The notes under the pieces were generated by a model. It ran no database searches, was not told the origin of the DNA, and saw nothing but the letters and a program-made list of their open reading frames with translations. DNA of 33,841 nucleotides, from positions 1 through 33,841 of the IMG/VR virus record IMGVR_UViG_3300043466_003618; one strand, written 5' to 3'. Source of the stretch: a virus. The translations under genes were made by a program, and so were the position numbers. Within the stretch, counting starts at the first letter, position 1; every line of letters begins with the position of its first letter. This document shows, piece by piece, positions 9,685 to 18,697 of this stretch.

Positions 9685-9936
9685 TTAGCTTTCTGCTTTT
9701 TCAACAAATTTACGTGAGTTAGCTACTGCGGTAGACTTGCCTTCGGCTTTTCTTTCTACTTCTGGCGCTGGCTCCCAGTACCCATGAGAAAGCGCGATGT
9801 CAACATCAACCTCTAGTTTTGCCTTCGAGTTACTTTTAGAAATATAACCCATTCTTTTGGTAAAGCTTTCATTTGACGTGTCGTGCGTGTAAAAAAGTTT
9901 GTCATTTCCGCGTATTGCTATTAGTTTTTCTTTCAC
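9685..9936 (-). CDS. Small hypothetical protein in the head gene cluster
   Basis: 83 residues from a GTG that overlaps the stop of 9933..10976 in the arrangement GTGA, so translation is probably coupled. Charged and soluble, with no membrane segment or recognised motif. The sequence ends in a Lys/Glu-rich tail (VERKAEGKS, FVEKAES). Location between two head-associated genes suggests a structural or assembly role, but the sequence itself does not show one. Confidence 0.8.
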   Translation of the reverse strand: MKEKLIAIRGNDKLFYTHDTSNESFTKRMGYISKSNSKAKLEVDVDIALSHGYWEPAPEVERKAEGKSTAVANSRKFVEKAES

Positions 9937-10976
9937 GCGTCTGACGCCTTTTTACGAGGAAGAAGATCAGTATCTTTGTCGTTTTTATAGAGATTTATTG
10001 CAAGAGATTTTGCACGCTCAAAAGGATCTTCTCGGTTGTCTACGCCACGCATCCATGCGGCACGGAAAGCCGGAACTGTTTCATAGCCAAGACCGCTGTA
10101 TTCTGCAAACGCTACGATTGCGTGTTCGGGCGATTGGTAATCGTTCTCTTCTTTCAGCGCGATGATTAGTTCACTATCTGCCAGAGCGGACGCTGTCATT
10201 GACTCTGCTGAGTTTGTTGACTTTGGATGTGCTTTTGGAAGAAGATCATTGTCTTGCTTATAGTTTGGATTTGTTGGTCGTCCGGACTTAAGAAGCTTGA
10301 GGTACGCATTAACGCGAGCCATTGCCCATTGGTCACGAGTTTTGCCGGGACGGTGCGAGCTTGAAAACGCGCCAGAGCCGCGACGATACACAGCCTTTAG
10401 CTGACCTAAAGTTGCTTTACGGCCAGCCGGTGCTTTTTCATTATGCTCTTTAACTTTATTTTTGAGCGCTGTTTCTACTTTTTTTGAAAAAACAATCTTT
10501 TTTCCGCCGGCGGCAGAACCTGGTTTGTTTTTCTTTGAGCCGTAGATGCGATCTTTTTTCGGAGCTCTACGAGAAGCCGCGGCAGCAACTGCATCTGGTT
10601 GGCGCTGAACTTCTTCTTGAGCTTCGACAGGCTTTGCAGCTTCTTCTTTTCTTTTTACTTTAATTGCAGAAGTAACAATGCCGTCAGGGATTAAAGCAAA
10701 ACGGCAATAACCTTCTGGTTCAACTTCATCATAAATAATTTTGCAAATAGTCCCGCCGGCGTAAAGAATGCAGTTTTCGCATTTAACGCCAATATCTTTA
10801 TTTTCATTTTGTTCGGGTGGCTCGTAGCCAACCCAAACGCCGGTATCATCATCGTTAAACTTGCCGTACTTTTTTGCAATAGCAACTAAGGCATCGGCAA
10901 GCTCTTGTTCTTCAGGAACAATGGCAGAAGCAAGCATAGTCTCTACTTCTCTTTGCGCTCGCGTTTTCTTTAACAT
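9933..10976 (-). CDS. Head-associated protein with Cys cluster and DUF5824-like domain
   Basis: 347 residues from ATG 10976 with GGTAGG upstream. Residues about 65-92 hold a four-Cys cluster (CENC, TIC, GYC) that could bind metal. A basic, Ala-rich linker follows (about 105-165). Residues about 185-240 (RKATLGQLKAVYRRGSGAFS...DQWAMARVNAYLKLL) match my recollection of the phage DUF5824 domain. Then comes DLLPKAHPKS...MTASAL, shared with 9130..9678, and a helical C-terminal domain with FRAAWMRGVD, ending in DLLPRKKASDA. DUF5824-type proteins sit near portal genes in other phages, so a head maturation or scaffold role is likely but not proved. The end overlaps the next gene (GTGA). Confidence 0.85.
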   Translation of the reverse strand: MLKKTRAQREVETMLASAIVPEEQELADALVAIAKKYGKFNDDDTGVWVGYEPPEQNENKDIGVKCENCILYAGGTICKIIYDEVEPEGYCRFALIPDGIVTSAIKVKRKEEAAKPVEAQEEVQRQPDAVAAAASRRAPKKDRIYGSKKNKPGSAAGGKKIVFSKKVETALKNKVKEHNEKAPAGRKATLGQLKAVYRRGSGAFSSSHRPGKTRDQWAMARVNAYLKLLKSGRPTNPNYKQDNDLLPKAHPKSTNSAESMTASALADSELIIALKEENDYQSPEHAIVAFAEYSGLGYETVPAFRAAWMRGVDNREDPFERAKSLAINLYKNDKDTDLLPRKKASDA

Positions 10977-11003
10977 AATGCCTACCTAAAACCTAAAATT
11001 TAA

Positions 11004-11501
11004 TTAATGAAACATTGAGTCGACGGGGGTAAGATGCGCGCGAAGCATCCATGCCCACTTATGATGCATATCAATTCGCCCTGCAATAAAATCAGCAATG
11101 CCTTGTTGGTTTGCCGCATCGGCTGCTGCAAAACTTTCTTTAAGGCAGTCAAGCATTATTTCGTTTGCAGCAAAAAGATCGTGGCACATGCTCATTGGAT
11201 TACAACCGCATTCCATGTCTTCAATACTTGTCAACGCGGCAAATTCTGCCAAACGGTATGGAGCAAGAGCACTGAGCTTGCGAAGATTTTCTGCAAGTGG
11301 GTCAATTGATCCGTACACATCACTGTAAATTTCGCCAAAGAACTCGTGGTATTGAGTAAAGTCTGGGCCCATAACATTCCAGTGATGTCCTTGAGCTTTA
11401 AAAGCAAGAACTACTGCGTTGCCGAGACACTCTGCAAGCGATTCAGCGACAGCTGGGTCACCAACACCGTATCCGATTGGGTTTATTTCTTCTTTGTACA
11501 T
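11004..11501 (-). CDS. Dps-like ferritin (DNA-binding/iron-storage type)
   Basis: 165 residues from ATG 11501, preceded by AAGGA. Residues 36-71 carry the Dps ferroxidase pattern: the HHWNV motif (His39-His40-Trp41), FTQYHEFFGEIY with His52, and D67-x-x-x-E71 in SIDPLAE. The C-terminal helix IDMHHKWAWMLRAHL is also typical. Dps proteins form 12-mers that oxidise and store iron and can shield DNA from peroxide. Here the gene sits between the portal and head-associated genes rather than among the small accessory genes, so the protein may be packaged or made late. A Cys-rich insert (ECGCNPMSMC) at about 97-106 is unusual. Confidence 0.93.
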   Translation of the reverse strand: MYKEEINPIGYGVGDPAVAESLAECLGNAVVLAFKAQGHHWNVMGPDFTQYHEFFGEIYSDVYGSIDPLAENLRKLSALAPYRLAEFAALTSIEDMECGCNPMSMCHDLFAANEIMLDCLKESFAAADAANQQGIADFIAGRIDMHHKWAWMLRAHLTPVDSMFH

Positions 11502-11510
11502 AAGTTATCC

Positions 11511-13274
11511 TTACTGTTCGGTCGGCGCTGGTGGCGCTGTTTCTTCTGTTGCTGGCTCAAGCAATCCAGTTGGCGCAGAGGCAGGTTCTGATTCTCCAGC
11601 AGGTTGTGCCATCGGCGGCATTCCAGGAGGACCGCCTTGAAGCATTTGCTGAAGTTCTGGGGGCATTGGCGCTACGCTATTTGCTTGTTGTGCGTTTCTT
11701 GTAGACGCCATAAGGTCTGGAGCAATTGCACCAATGACTGCTTCTGTAAGTTCTGGAGTAATTGCGCCTTTTTCAATAATCATACGAAGTGCAACTTCTT
11801 CTGGGCTTGGCGCATCAGCGTCGCTAAATCCGTGAATTCGTCGCCACGTGTCAAAGCTAACTGCCATTTTCTGAAAGCCAGACTCAGCGTCTGCAGCTTT
11901 GTCATTGCGAGTAGCAACTGCTGACGGATCGTACCAAATAACGACACGATCAACTTCAGCCTCGGGAAAACCGTTTGCAATGAGATACGGACGCAAGTAC
12001 ACAATTGTAAGCGCGTCTGCAATAAGCAGCATTAATGGCTCAATGTGCGACTTGTATAGTGACTCGTCGATTTGCATTGCATTGCTGTATTTAACATTCG
12101 CAAGACCAGTAACAACATCTTTTGGGACATCCAAACCTTGCAAAATTCTTTCAAGCACACGATCAGACCGAGCAGCAAGTGCCGGGTCAAATGAACGCTC
12201 AAATTTGAACTGCTTGATTTTGTCACCAAGCTCAGCAGGTCCGCGAATAATCAAAGGAACAACAGCACTAGCAGAGTCTTCATCGCGAATTGGAGTTGTC
12301 ATCGCATCAATGAGCGCGTCCTCGAACTCATCTGCAGCTTCCTCTGGTGTAAACCCGGGGTCAAGATCTGTTTCATCATCGTACGGATAGTTCGGATCTG
12401 GAGACGCCGCAACGCTAAGACCATCAGGAAGATAGAGCGCGCCAGCGTTCAGACGGGAACGCGCCGTTGCACGGAATGTGCGGTTTAGCAAAAGAAGTTC
12501 TGCGCAAAGATCTAAAAGACCGCGCAGGGACGAATCCGCTTCGTCAGAAAATCTTGGATGAGCACGCCAGATACGACCAACAAAAGCGTTGTCTGGTAGA
12601 GGAATAATACCTTTGTTAACTTTGCTACTGCTTGATGCTCCGGCGTTTTGCCCGGGCAGGTAGTCTCTTCGAGCAACAATGCCGTATTTGTTTTTGCTGT
12701 CAATTTGAACTTCGTCTACAGAGCGAACGTCCCATGATTCTGGGATACCAGAACCAATACGGGCTGGCATCTGCACTAGATAACACTCACCTGTTACTGA
12801 GAGGTTTAGAGCGGCATCTCGTAATAAACCAGCCTGACCGCCATAGGCAGAATCAAGACGTGATAGAGCCCTTTCTGCGGCCGCTCCAAGCCGTGCATCA
12901 ATGTTGCTTGCATTACGCACAGGCACGGGGGTTTCAGCCGGGTTATCAATAACTGCTGCATATAAACGAATACGCGAAACTATAGAAGCTACGAGGTTAA
13001 ACGCATACTTAACTTCGCCAATCGCATCGTAGTACTCCCAAGCTTCTCCCTGCCATGCAGAGGAAGTTGACTGTCTACGATTCTTAAAATACTCAGCTTC
13101 GCCCTTGTCGTTCATGCGAACCTGAGCTGCCGCCGCGGTCAAAGCACGAGGAGCAGAAAATGGCGCTGATTCCGCAAATGTGAATCCAGCAGGCAAAACC
13201 TGCTGTACAACACGCGACGGCGGTGTAGCCGTTCTCCGTGTCGGTGGTACTTGTTCTCGGCGGAATACGCCCAC
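11511..13274 (-). CDS. Phage portal protein
   Basis: 587 residues from a GTG at 13274, with AGGAG six bases upstream. The order and character fit actinophage portals: a Pro/Ala-rich N-terminus ending in LTAAAAQVRMNDKGEAEYF, a tryptophan-rich block (WQGEAWEYYDAIGEVKYAFNLVASIVSRIRLYAA), a long middle with GECYLVQMP and WRAHPRFSDEADSSLRGLLDLCAELLLLNRT, and a Gly/Pro/Gln-rich C-terminal tail. The portal forms the ring through which DNA enters and leaves the capsid and to which terminase docks. The identification rests on overall pattern and gene context. Confidence 0.88.
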   Translation of the reverse strand: MGVFRREQVPPTRRTATPPSRVVQQVLPAGFTFAESAPFSAPRALTAAAAQVRMNDKGEAEYFKNRRQSTSSAWQGEAWEYYDAIGEVKYAFNLVASIVSRIRLYAAVIDNPAETPVPVRNASNIDARLGAAAERALSRLDSAYGGQAGLLRDAALNLSVTGECYLVQMPARIGSGIPESWDVRSVDEVQIDSKNKYGIVARRDYLPGQNAGASSSSKVNKGIIPLPDNAFVGRIWRAHPRFSDEADSSLRGLLDLCAELLLLNRTFRATARSRLNAGALYLPDGLSVAASPDPNYPYDDETDLDPGFTPEEAADEFEDALIDAMTTPIRDEDSASAVVPLIIRGPAELGDKIKQFKFERSFDPALAARSDRVLERILQGLDVPKDVVTGLANVKYSNAMQIDESLYKSHIEPLMLLIADALTIVYLRPYLIANGFPEAEVDRVVIWYDPSAVATRNDKAADAESGFQKMAVSFDTWRRIHGFSDADAPSPEEVALRMIIEKGAITPELTEAVIGAIAPDLMASTRNAQQANSVAPMPPELQQMLQGGPPGMPPMAQPAGESEPASAPTGLLEPATEETAPPAPTEQ

Positions 13275-13312
13275 TACATTCTCCTAGTGTCTTTGATAAC
13301 GGAACTGAGCAA

Positions 13313-13339
13313 CTTACTAATTGTACTATTCATTAGTAA
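13313..13339. repeat. Inverted repeat upstream of the portal gene
   Basis: TTACTAAT and ATTAGTAA form perfect 8-bp arms around a 10-nt loop. It lies in the 65-bp gap between the end of the DUF1360-like gene and the portal start. On the minus strand the loop includes AGTACAAT, a possible -10 box, so this may be an operator-promoter for the portal unit. No U-tract follows, so it is not a standard terminator. Confidence 0.4.
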
Positions 13340-13627
13340 TTACCCAGCGCGGCTAAGGAATCCAGCAAACGCCGAGAGCGACAAGATTGTGCTCACGAAG
13401 ATTACTGGCTCGGTACTTATTTTATACATACTAAAAACCAATGATGCCACCCAAATGCTTGCGCACCAGTTGCAGGTGATTAAGTAGCCAATTCCGCCTT
13501 TATGTGGCGGAAACTTCTTCCAGACCGCTTCTCGCGCACGTTCAAAGACGGTGTCAGTTGTGACAAGCCTAGTCAAACGGTACGTAGCAAGCGCGAGAAT
13601 AAAGTAGTCAATAACGTTAATTGTCAT
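13340..13627 (-). CDS. DUF1360-like small membrane protein
   Basis: 95 residues from ATG 13627, preceded by AAAGGA and overlapping the stop of the upstream gene (ATGA). The sequence IDYFILALATYRLTRLVTTD near the start, then a basic stretch, then the LITCNWCASIWVASLVF segment (Cys-x-x-Cys before a hydrophobic helix) and a second hydrophobic C-terminal helix are the pattern of DUF1360 proteins. These are common in actinophage structural or lysis regions, and a holin-like role has sometimes been proposed. Function here is unproved. Confidence 0.8.
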   Translation of the reverse strand: MTINVIDYFILALATYRLTRLVTTDTVFERAREAVWKKFPPHKGGIGYLITCNWCASIWVASLVFSMYKISTEPVIFVSTILSLSAFAGFLSRAG

Positions 13628-14010
13628 TCTGTTGGGTCCTTTGTTGAGTGCACGATACGGTATGGATTCCACCCACGAAGTCGCCCTCCGCAGCCGCAGC
13701 TGGCTTCATCGTGTGAGAAAACTATGGATTTCCCGCTGAGCGTGCGAATACGGGAAATGTCTTTTTTATTCTTACTTAAAACTATATCTTCTGAGTTGTA
13801 CTTTTCTTGAAAGATCAAAACGGGCCCGGATGATGACTCGGCGGCTATCATTACGGTTTCTTCTGTGATGACAACTCGTACGTCATTTACGCGTCTCGAG
13901 TCACGGATCTCTGTTGTAAGATGCATTGTTGAAAACTCGTATGTATCGAAGTCCCTTTTTGGTGGAGTTACCAGCGCTTTCGCGGGGTATACATCATAAA
14001 GTATTTTCAT
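13624..14010 (-). CDS. Hypothetical protein, beta-rich
   Basis: 128 residues from ATG 14010, chosen because AGGAAGA lies at proper spacing and the preceding HTH gene ends 2 nt upstream. Short alternating hydrophobic strands dominate (VRVVITEETVMIAA, PVLIFQEKY). A CGCGGR loop lies near the C-terminus. No family recognised. It overlaps the DUF1360-like gene by four bases. Confidence 0.75.
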   Translation of the reverse strand: MKILYDVYPAKALVTPPKRDFDTYEFSTMHLTTEIRDSRRVNDVRVVITEETVMIAAESSSGPVLIFQEKYNSEDIVLSKNKKDISRIRTLSGKSIVFSHDEASCGCGGRLRGWNPYRIVHSTKDPTE

Positions 14011-14012
14011 TG

Positions 14013-14579
14013 CTATCTTCCTAGTCTTCGTGCCATTGCGCGATATGTTACTCCTGCGGCAAGCGATAACTCGCGAACAGATGCACCTGAATAATAAAGG
14101 CTTTTGCAAACATCAGTTAGTTCTCTGTTTGCTCGAGTATATGTGTTGTTCGCCCCGGTGCGCGCTCTGTGTCTTCGAGCAAGAGGAGCAAGACGGGCGA
14201 TTTTCTTTTTCTGCGCAGGAGAAATCTTTGGCTGCGTTGGGTCATATACTCGGCGACGAATCTTTACTTTGGGCGCGGGAGTAGGAGCATGGGCGGGGGC
14301 AGAAACGCTACTTTTTTCGCGGGCAGGTATTTGTTTATCTGAAGACGAAGAGGGAGAAAAAGGAGAGGGAGGTAGAGAAGGGTGAGTGTGTGTGGTGCGA
14401 GGGCTTTTTGAGATGGACCAGGCGCGAATGCTGGAGCGAGACTTAGGTGGGTCAAACGCTTCTGCGATTGCTGCAAGGGACCAGCCGTCTGCGCATAGGT
14501 CACGAACGCGGTCACGAATAAGATGCTGCGGCAAAGAGTTGAGATACGCGCTTTCGTACTCGGGTAACCTTTGCTTCAT
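14013..14579 (-). CDS. Protein with two helix-turn-helix segments
   Basis: 188 residues. Residues about 22-55 (RDRVRDLCADGWSLAAIAEAF...SSIRAWS) and 158-188 (LTDVCKSLYYSGASVRELSLAAGVTYRAMARRLGR) both look like helix-turn-helix motifs. Between them is a Ser/Pro-rich linker and a basic RRR..KKK region. It probably binds DNA, as a regulator or packaging factor. The ATG at 14579 lies exactly 6 nt after TACAAT within TGATACAAT, an extended -10 box, so a leaderless transcript is likely. No ribosome-binding site is seen. Confidence 0.85.
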   Translation of the reverse strand: MKQRLPEYESAYLNSLPQHLIRDRVRDLCADGWSLAAIAEAFDPPKSRSSIRAWSISKSPRTTHTHPSLPPSPFSPSSSSDKQIPAREKSSVSAPAHAPTPAPKVKIRRRVYDPTQPKISPAQKKKIARLAPLARRHRARTGANNTYTRANRELTDVCKSLYYSGASVRELSLAAGVTYRAMARRLGR

Positions 14580-14595
14580 ACTTATATTGTATCAT
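14580..14595 (-). promoter_or_regulatory. Extended -10 promoter for the HTH gene (leaderless)
   Basis: Minus strand reads TGATACAAT-ATAAGT-ATG. The 6-nt gap puts the expected transcription start on the A of the start codon. The upstream ACTAAA box of the accessory-region promoters is absent. Confidence 0.5.
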
Positions 14596-14629
14596 TGTAC
14601 AAAGGATATTAGCGTACCTGTGCTCTGTT

Positions 14630-16688
<2,059 letters not shown>

Positions 16689-16705
<17 letters not shown>

Positions 16706-17048
16706 TTGGAACCCTCGGTGAGTTAATTAGTGTTCCGCGTAGAATACGGGTTTTCACGCCGGCTGGAGATGTTAACTCGAGCGCGTAGTTATGTGACCCA
16801 GCACGAAGATTCGCAGTCTGCGCGGGCGTAAGTGTGACAGTAATTGAGCCGTCACTTGTGCCAAGCACAATACCGCCGCTGGCGGCTGAAGTCAAAGTTA
16901 GGCCGCGTTGGTATCCTGATGTAGTACCGATAATCAGCGACGCCGTGTAAGACGTTAAATTCACCGGGTTGCTATTGATCTTCCATACGAACCGGCGCGA
17001 GTACGTCATACCTTGATCGACATTCATATTGAACACAGCCTTGGACAT
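16689..17048 (-). CDS. Small structural protein upstream of the tail fibre
   Basis: 119 residues from ATG 17048, with AGGT six bases upstream. An ATG at 17054 and a TTG at 17066 in the same frame are alternatives. The sequence is beta-strand rich: a [14 protein letters not shown] segment, then a TASLIIGT strand and [41 protein letters not shown]. This matches small phage baseplate or fibre-associated beta-sandwich proteins that precede tail fibres (my recollection). The end overlaps the tail fibre start, which suggests coupled translation. Confidence 0.8.
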
Positions 17049-17174
17049 GCACATACCTACTTTCAACGCTGATCCTTTCTTATTGTAACAAACGTTTTCA
17101 ATACCGACGCGCGAAAAAATGAGCTTTGAACGGTGCTTCTTCTACGCGGGCGCGGAGCGCCTACGCAGACGAAG

Positions 17175-17267
17175 ATGAGCGTGCAGAATGCGAAGAGGGA
17201 GAGGGCTTTGTACAAACTGGAGAAGTTGTACATTAAGGTAAAGTGGTTTTGGCGTAAGAGATGGTAG
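17175..17267 (+). CDS. Possible tiny plus-strand ORF
   Basis: 30 residues, very basic and aromatic (ends KVKWFWRKRW). It overlaps the stop of an even shorter 19-codon ORF as ATGA. No strong ribosome-binding site and no family match. Listed only because the local purine bias points to plus-strand transcription. Confidence 0.2.
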   Translation: MSVQNAKRERALYKLEKLYIKVKWFWRKRW

Positions 17268-17414
17268 ACGTATATATTCGACTACTCTTGAAATGTCTCC
17301 AACTTTTTTTCTTCGCTGAGTTTGCAAAATTGAGCGTTGAAGTGTGAGTAGCTGTGAGAGCGTGTGTAAGGGCGTGTGAGCGCAGTAAAGACTATGAGTA
17401 ATTGGAGAAGTTAT

Positions 17415-17522
17415 ATGAAAGAAAAAGGATGTAAAGTAACAGGTCGTGTGAAATGTATTTTTGTGTGTGAGATGCGTGTGGCGTGTGTTAGTTGTCGTTT
17501 TTATAATGCGAAATTTGATTAG
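17415..17522 (+). CDS. Possible small Cys-rich plus-strand protein
   Basis: 35 residues from ATG 17415, with GGAGAAG at good spacing. Five Cys at residues 6, 14, 18, 24 and 27 in a basic sequence; the CVSC pair could bind metal. If real, it would be one of the only plus-strand genes in the window. No clear promoter is seen directly upstream. The opposite strand has a long open frame of low-complexity Thr/His/Leu that looks like chance. Confidence 0.35.
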   Translation: MKEKGCKVTGRVKCIFVCEMRVACVSCRFYNAKFD

Positions 17523-17531
17523 ACACTGGTT

Positions 17532-17560
17532 TTGAGAAAAAGTCAAAAATGTTGTATAAT
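17532..17560 (+). promoter_or_regulatory. Sigma70-type plus-strand promoter
   Basis: TTGAGA and TATAAT are separated by exactly 17 nt, a near-consensus primary sigma promoter. It fires rightward, against all flanking genes, into a stretch with no good ORF, so its product may be a small or antisense RNA running toward the terminator of the peptidoglycan-binding gene. Confidence 0.55.
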
Positions 17561-17925
17561 GATGAGTATTTGATTGTTGACATGTTGTAATAGAGTTATT
17601 GGAGAATAATTACTCCTGGTAGACGAAAAAATAAAAAATAGTGTCTGTAATTACGCTAGGTGATGAAAGTAGCGAAATCGAAGAGTAGTCGTAATGTAAC
17701 GAAGGTTACAATAAAAAAATTGCAAAAACATTGTTGTTAAAGTCGTTAATCGTGAATTAGGTGTGACAGTTATTGACAAGACGTTTTGTGTTAACCGCAC
17801 GACCCTTACCCGCACGACCAAACAACACTGCGACTACACCGTACGACCTCAAACAACTATTTCTAGCTACCTGCCTGCCAGACCTACCGCATAGGCTGGT
17901 TTAACAGGTTTAGGTACTATCCTAG

Positions 17926-17982
17926 GCGTGTATAAAAAACCTGAAGGTCTTGTTCTATGACCGCTATGGGTCCGCTAACAAA
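17926..17982. repeat. Partial duplicate of the terminator region at 18125..18190
   Basis: A 37-bp segment beginning ACCTGAAGGTCTTGTTC and ending GGGTCCGC occurs here and again at 18154-18190. Both copies are preceded by GTGTATAAAAAA. In this copy about 15 bp forming the other half of the terminator stem are missing, so it is probably a degraded duplication. Confidence 0.85.
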
Positions 17983-18012
17983 TACGCCGCTGCCTACCGC
18001 ATGAACCGGCAT

Positions 18013-18124
18013 AGACGTGTAGACGTGTAGACGTGTAGACGTGTAGACGTGTAGACGTGTAGACGTGTAGACGTGTAGACGTGTAGACGTGTAGACGTGT
18101 AGACGTGTAGACGTGTAGACGTGT
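18013..18124. repeat. Tandem array: 14 perfect copies of AGACGTGT
   Basis: Fourteen uninterrupted 8-bp units, then a degenerate unit (AGGTGT). There is no spacer diversity. The array lies between two copies of a 37-bp direct repeat. Such perfect short arrays expand and shrink by replication slippage. They may also bind a protein at a packaging or replication site. Confidence 0.95.
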
Positions 18125-18132
18125 AGGTGTAT

Positions 18133-18165
18133 AAAAAAGACCTCCAGGAGGTAACCTGAAGGTCT
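18133..18165 (-). terminator. Intrinsic terminator after the peptidoglycan-binding gene
   Basis: On the minus strand AGACCTTCAGG pairs with CCTGGAGGTCT (11 bp with one U-G pair) around a 6-nt loop, directly followed by TTTTTT. This would end the terminase and peptidoglycan-binding transcript before the gene-poor region. Confidence 0.85.
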
Positions 18166-18202
18166 TGTTCTATGACCGCTATGGGTCCGCAATGAGTCCG
18201 CT

Positions 18203-18679
18203 CTAGTCGATGATTACCGTCACGTTGTGGTCGCCTGTGAATAGATCAGAGAAGGTAGCGGCATTCATTGTGCCATTGCCTTCAGTTCCATTGTCAGCTT
18301 GAAACTGAGACACAGCCAGTTTGGTCATGTCGCCATACCAGCCATCCTTGTCAGAGTCAGCCACCTTGTAACCAAGCTCAACGAGACGACGTTGCACGTG
18401 ATGCACAGTCAGAGACTTGCGTGCAAACGCGTTCTTGTAGATACACTTGCTCAAATACACCGCATCAGTTGCTTCGCCGCTGACTACCGCGTGTACCGCA
18501 GCAGGCGCAGGCGCAGACTTGGTTGCAGGCGCAGGAGCAGAGTTTTCTGACTTTGGTTTGGCAGTGTCTACCTTTTCTTCTGGCTTTGGTATCTCGTCAG
18601 CGAGAAGTTTTAGTTTTCCTACTTCTACCAATTCGTCTTTGGTTTCAGTGGTTTGGTCTTGAGAATTTGTATCGTCCAT
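18203..18679 (-). CDS. Peptidoglycan-binding domain protein
   Basis: 158 residues from ATG 18679. Residues 1-60 are acidic then Ala/Pro-rich and disordered. Residues about 90-148 match a PG_binding_1 domain (SLTVHHVQRRLVELGYKV, DKDGWYGDMTKLAVSQFQADNG, MNAATFSDLF), which binds cell-wall peptide stems. There is no catalytic domain and no signal peptide, so it could be a virion component or a lysis accessory. The start codon lies 7 nt after TATAAT in the 18-bp gap behind terminase, which suggests a leaderless transcript. Confidence 0.9.
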   Translation of the reverse strand: MDDTNSQDQTTETKDELVEVGKLKLLADEIPKPEEKVDTAKPKSENSAPAPATKSAPAPAAVHAVVSGEATDAVYLSKCIYKNAFARKSLTVHHVQRRLVELGYKVADSDKDGWYGDMTKLAVSQFQADNGTEGNGTMNAATFSDLFTGDHNVTVIID

Positions 18680-18693
18680 GCCTGTAATTATAC
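18680..18693 (-). promoter_or_regulatory. Possible -10 promoter between terminase and the peptidoglycan-binding gene
   Basis: GTGTATAAT-TACAGGC-ATG on the minus strand leaves a 7-nt gap to the start codon. No ACTAAA box and no recognisable -35. The similar GGCGTGTATAA occurs on the plus strand near 17926. Confidence 0.4.
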
Positions 18694-18697
18694 ACGC

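Larger units (their letters stand above)
17049..18202. other. Gene-poor 1.15-kb region between the tail-fibre and terminase units
   Basis: No convincing minus-strand gene. From about 17.12 to 17.76 kb the plus strand becomes purine- and G-rich (for example GGAGAAG, GAAAGAAAAAGG), opposite to the flanking minus-strand genes. This part holds a strong plus-strand promoter at 17532-17560 and possible small plus-strand ORFs. From 17.79 kb there are three spaced copies of an ACGACC core (CGCACGACC twice, CGTACGACC once), then duplicated segments around an 8-bp tandem array and a terminator. An origin, packaging site or small regulatory RNA could lie here, but nothing proves one. Confidence 0.6.

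Noticed and set aside
17142-17546. 134-residue minus-strand open frame
   Set aside because: Low-complexity Thr/His/Leu sequence, no ribosome-binding site, and the local purine bias favours the plus strand.
18013-18124. Possible CRISPR array
   Set aside because: Unit is 8 bp, perfectly tandem, with no spacers and no cas genes.
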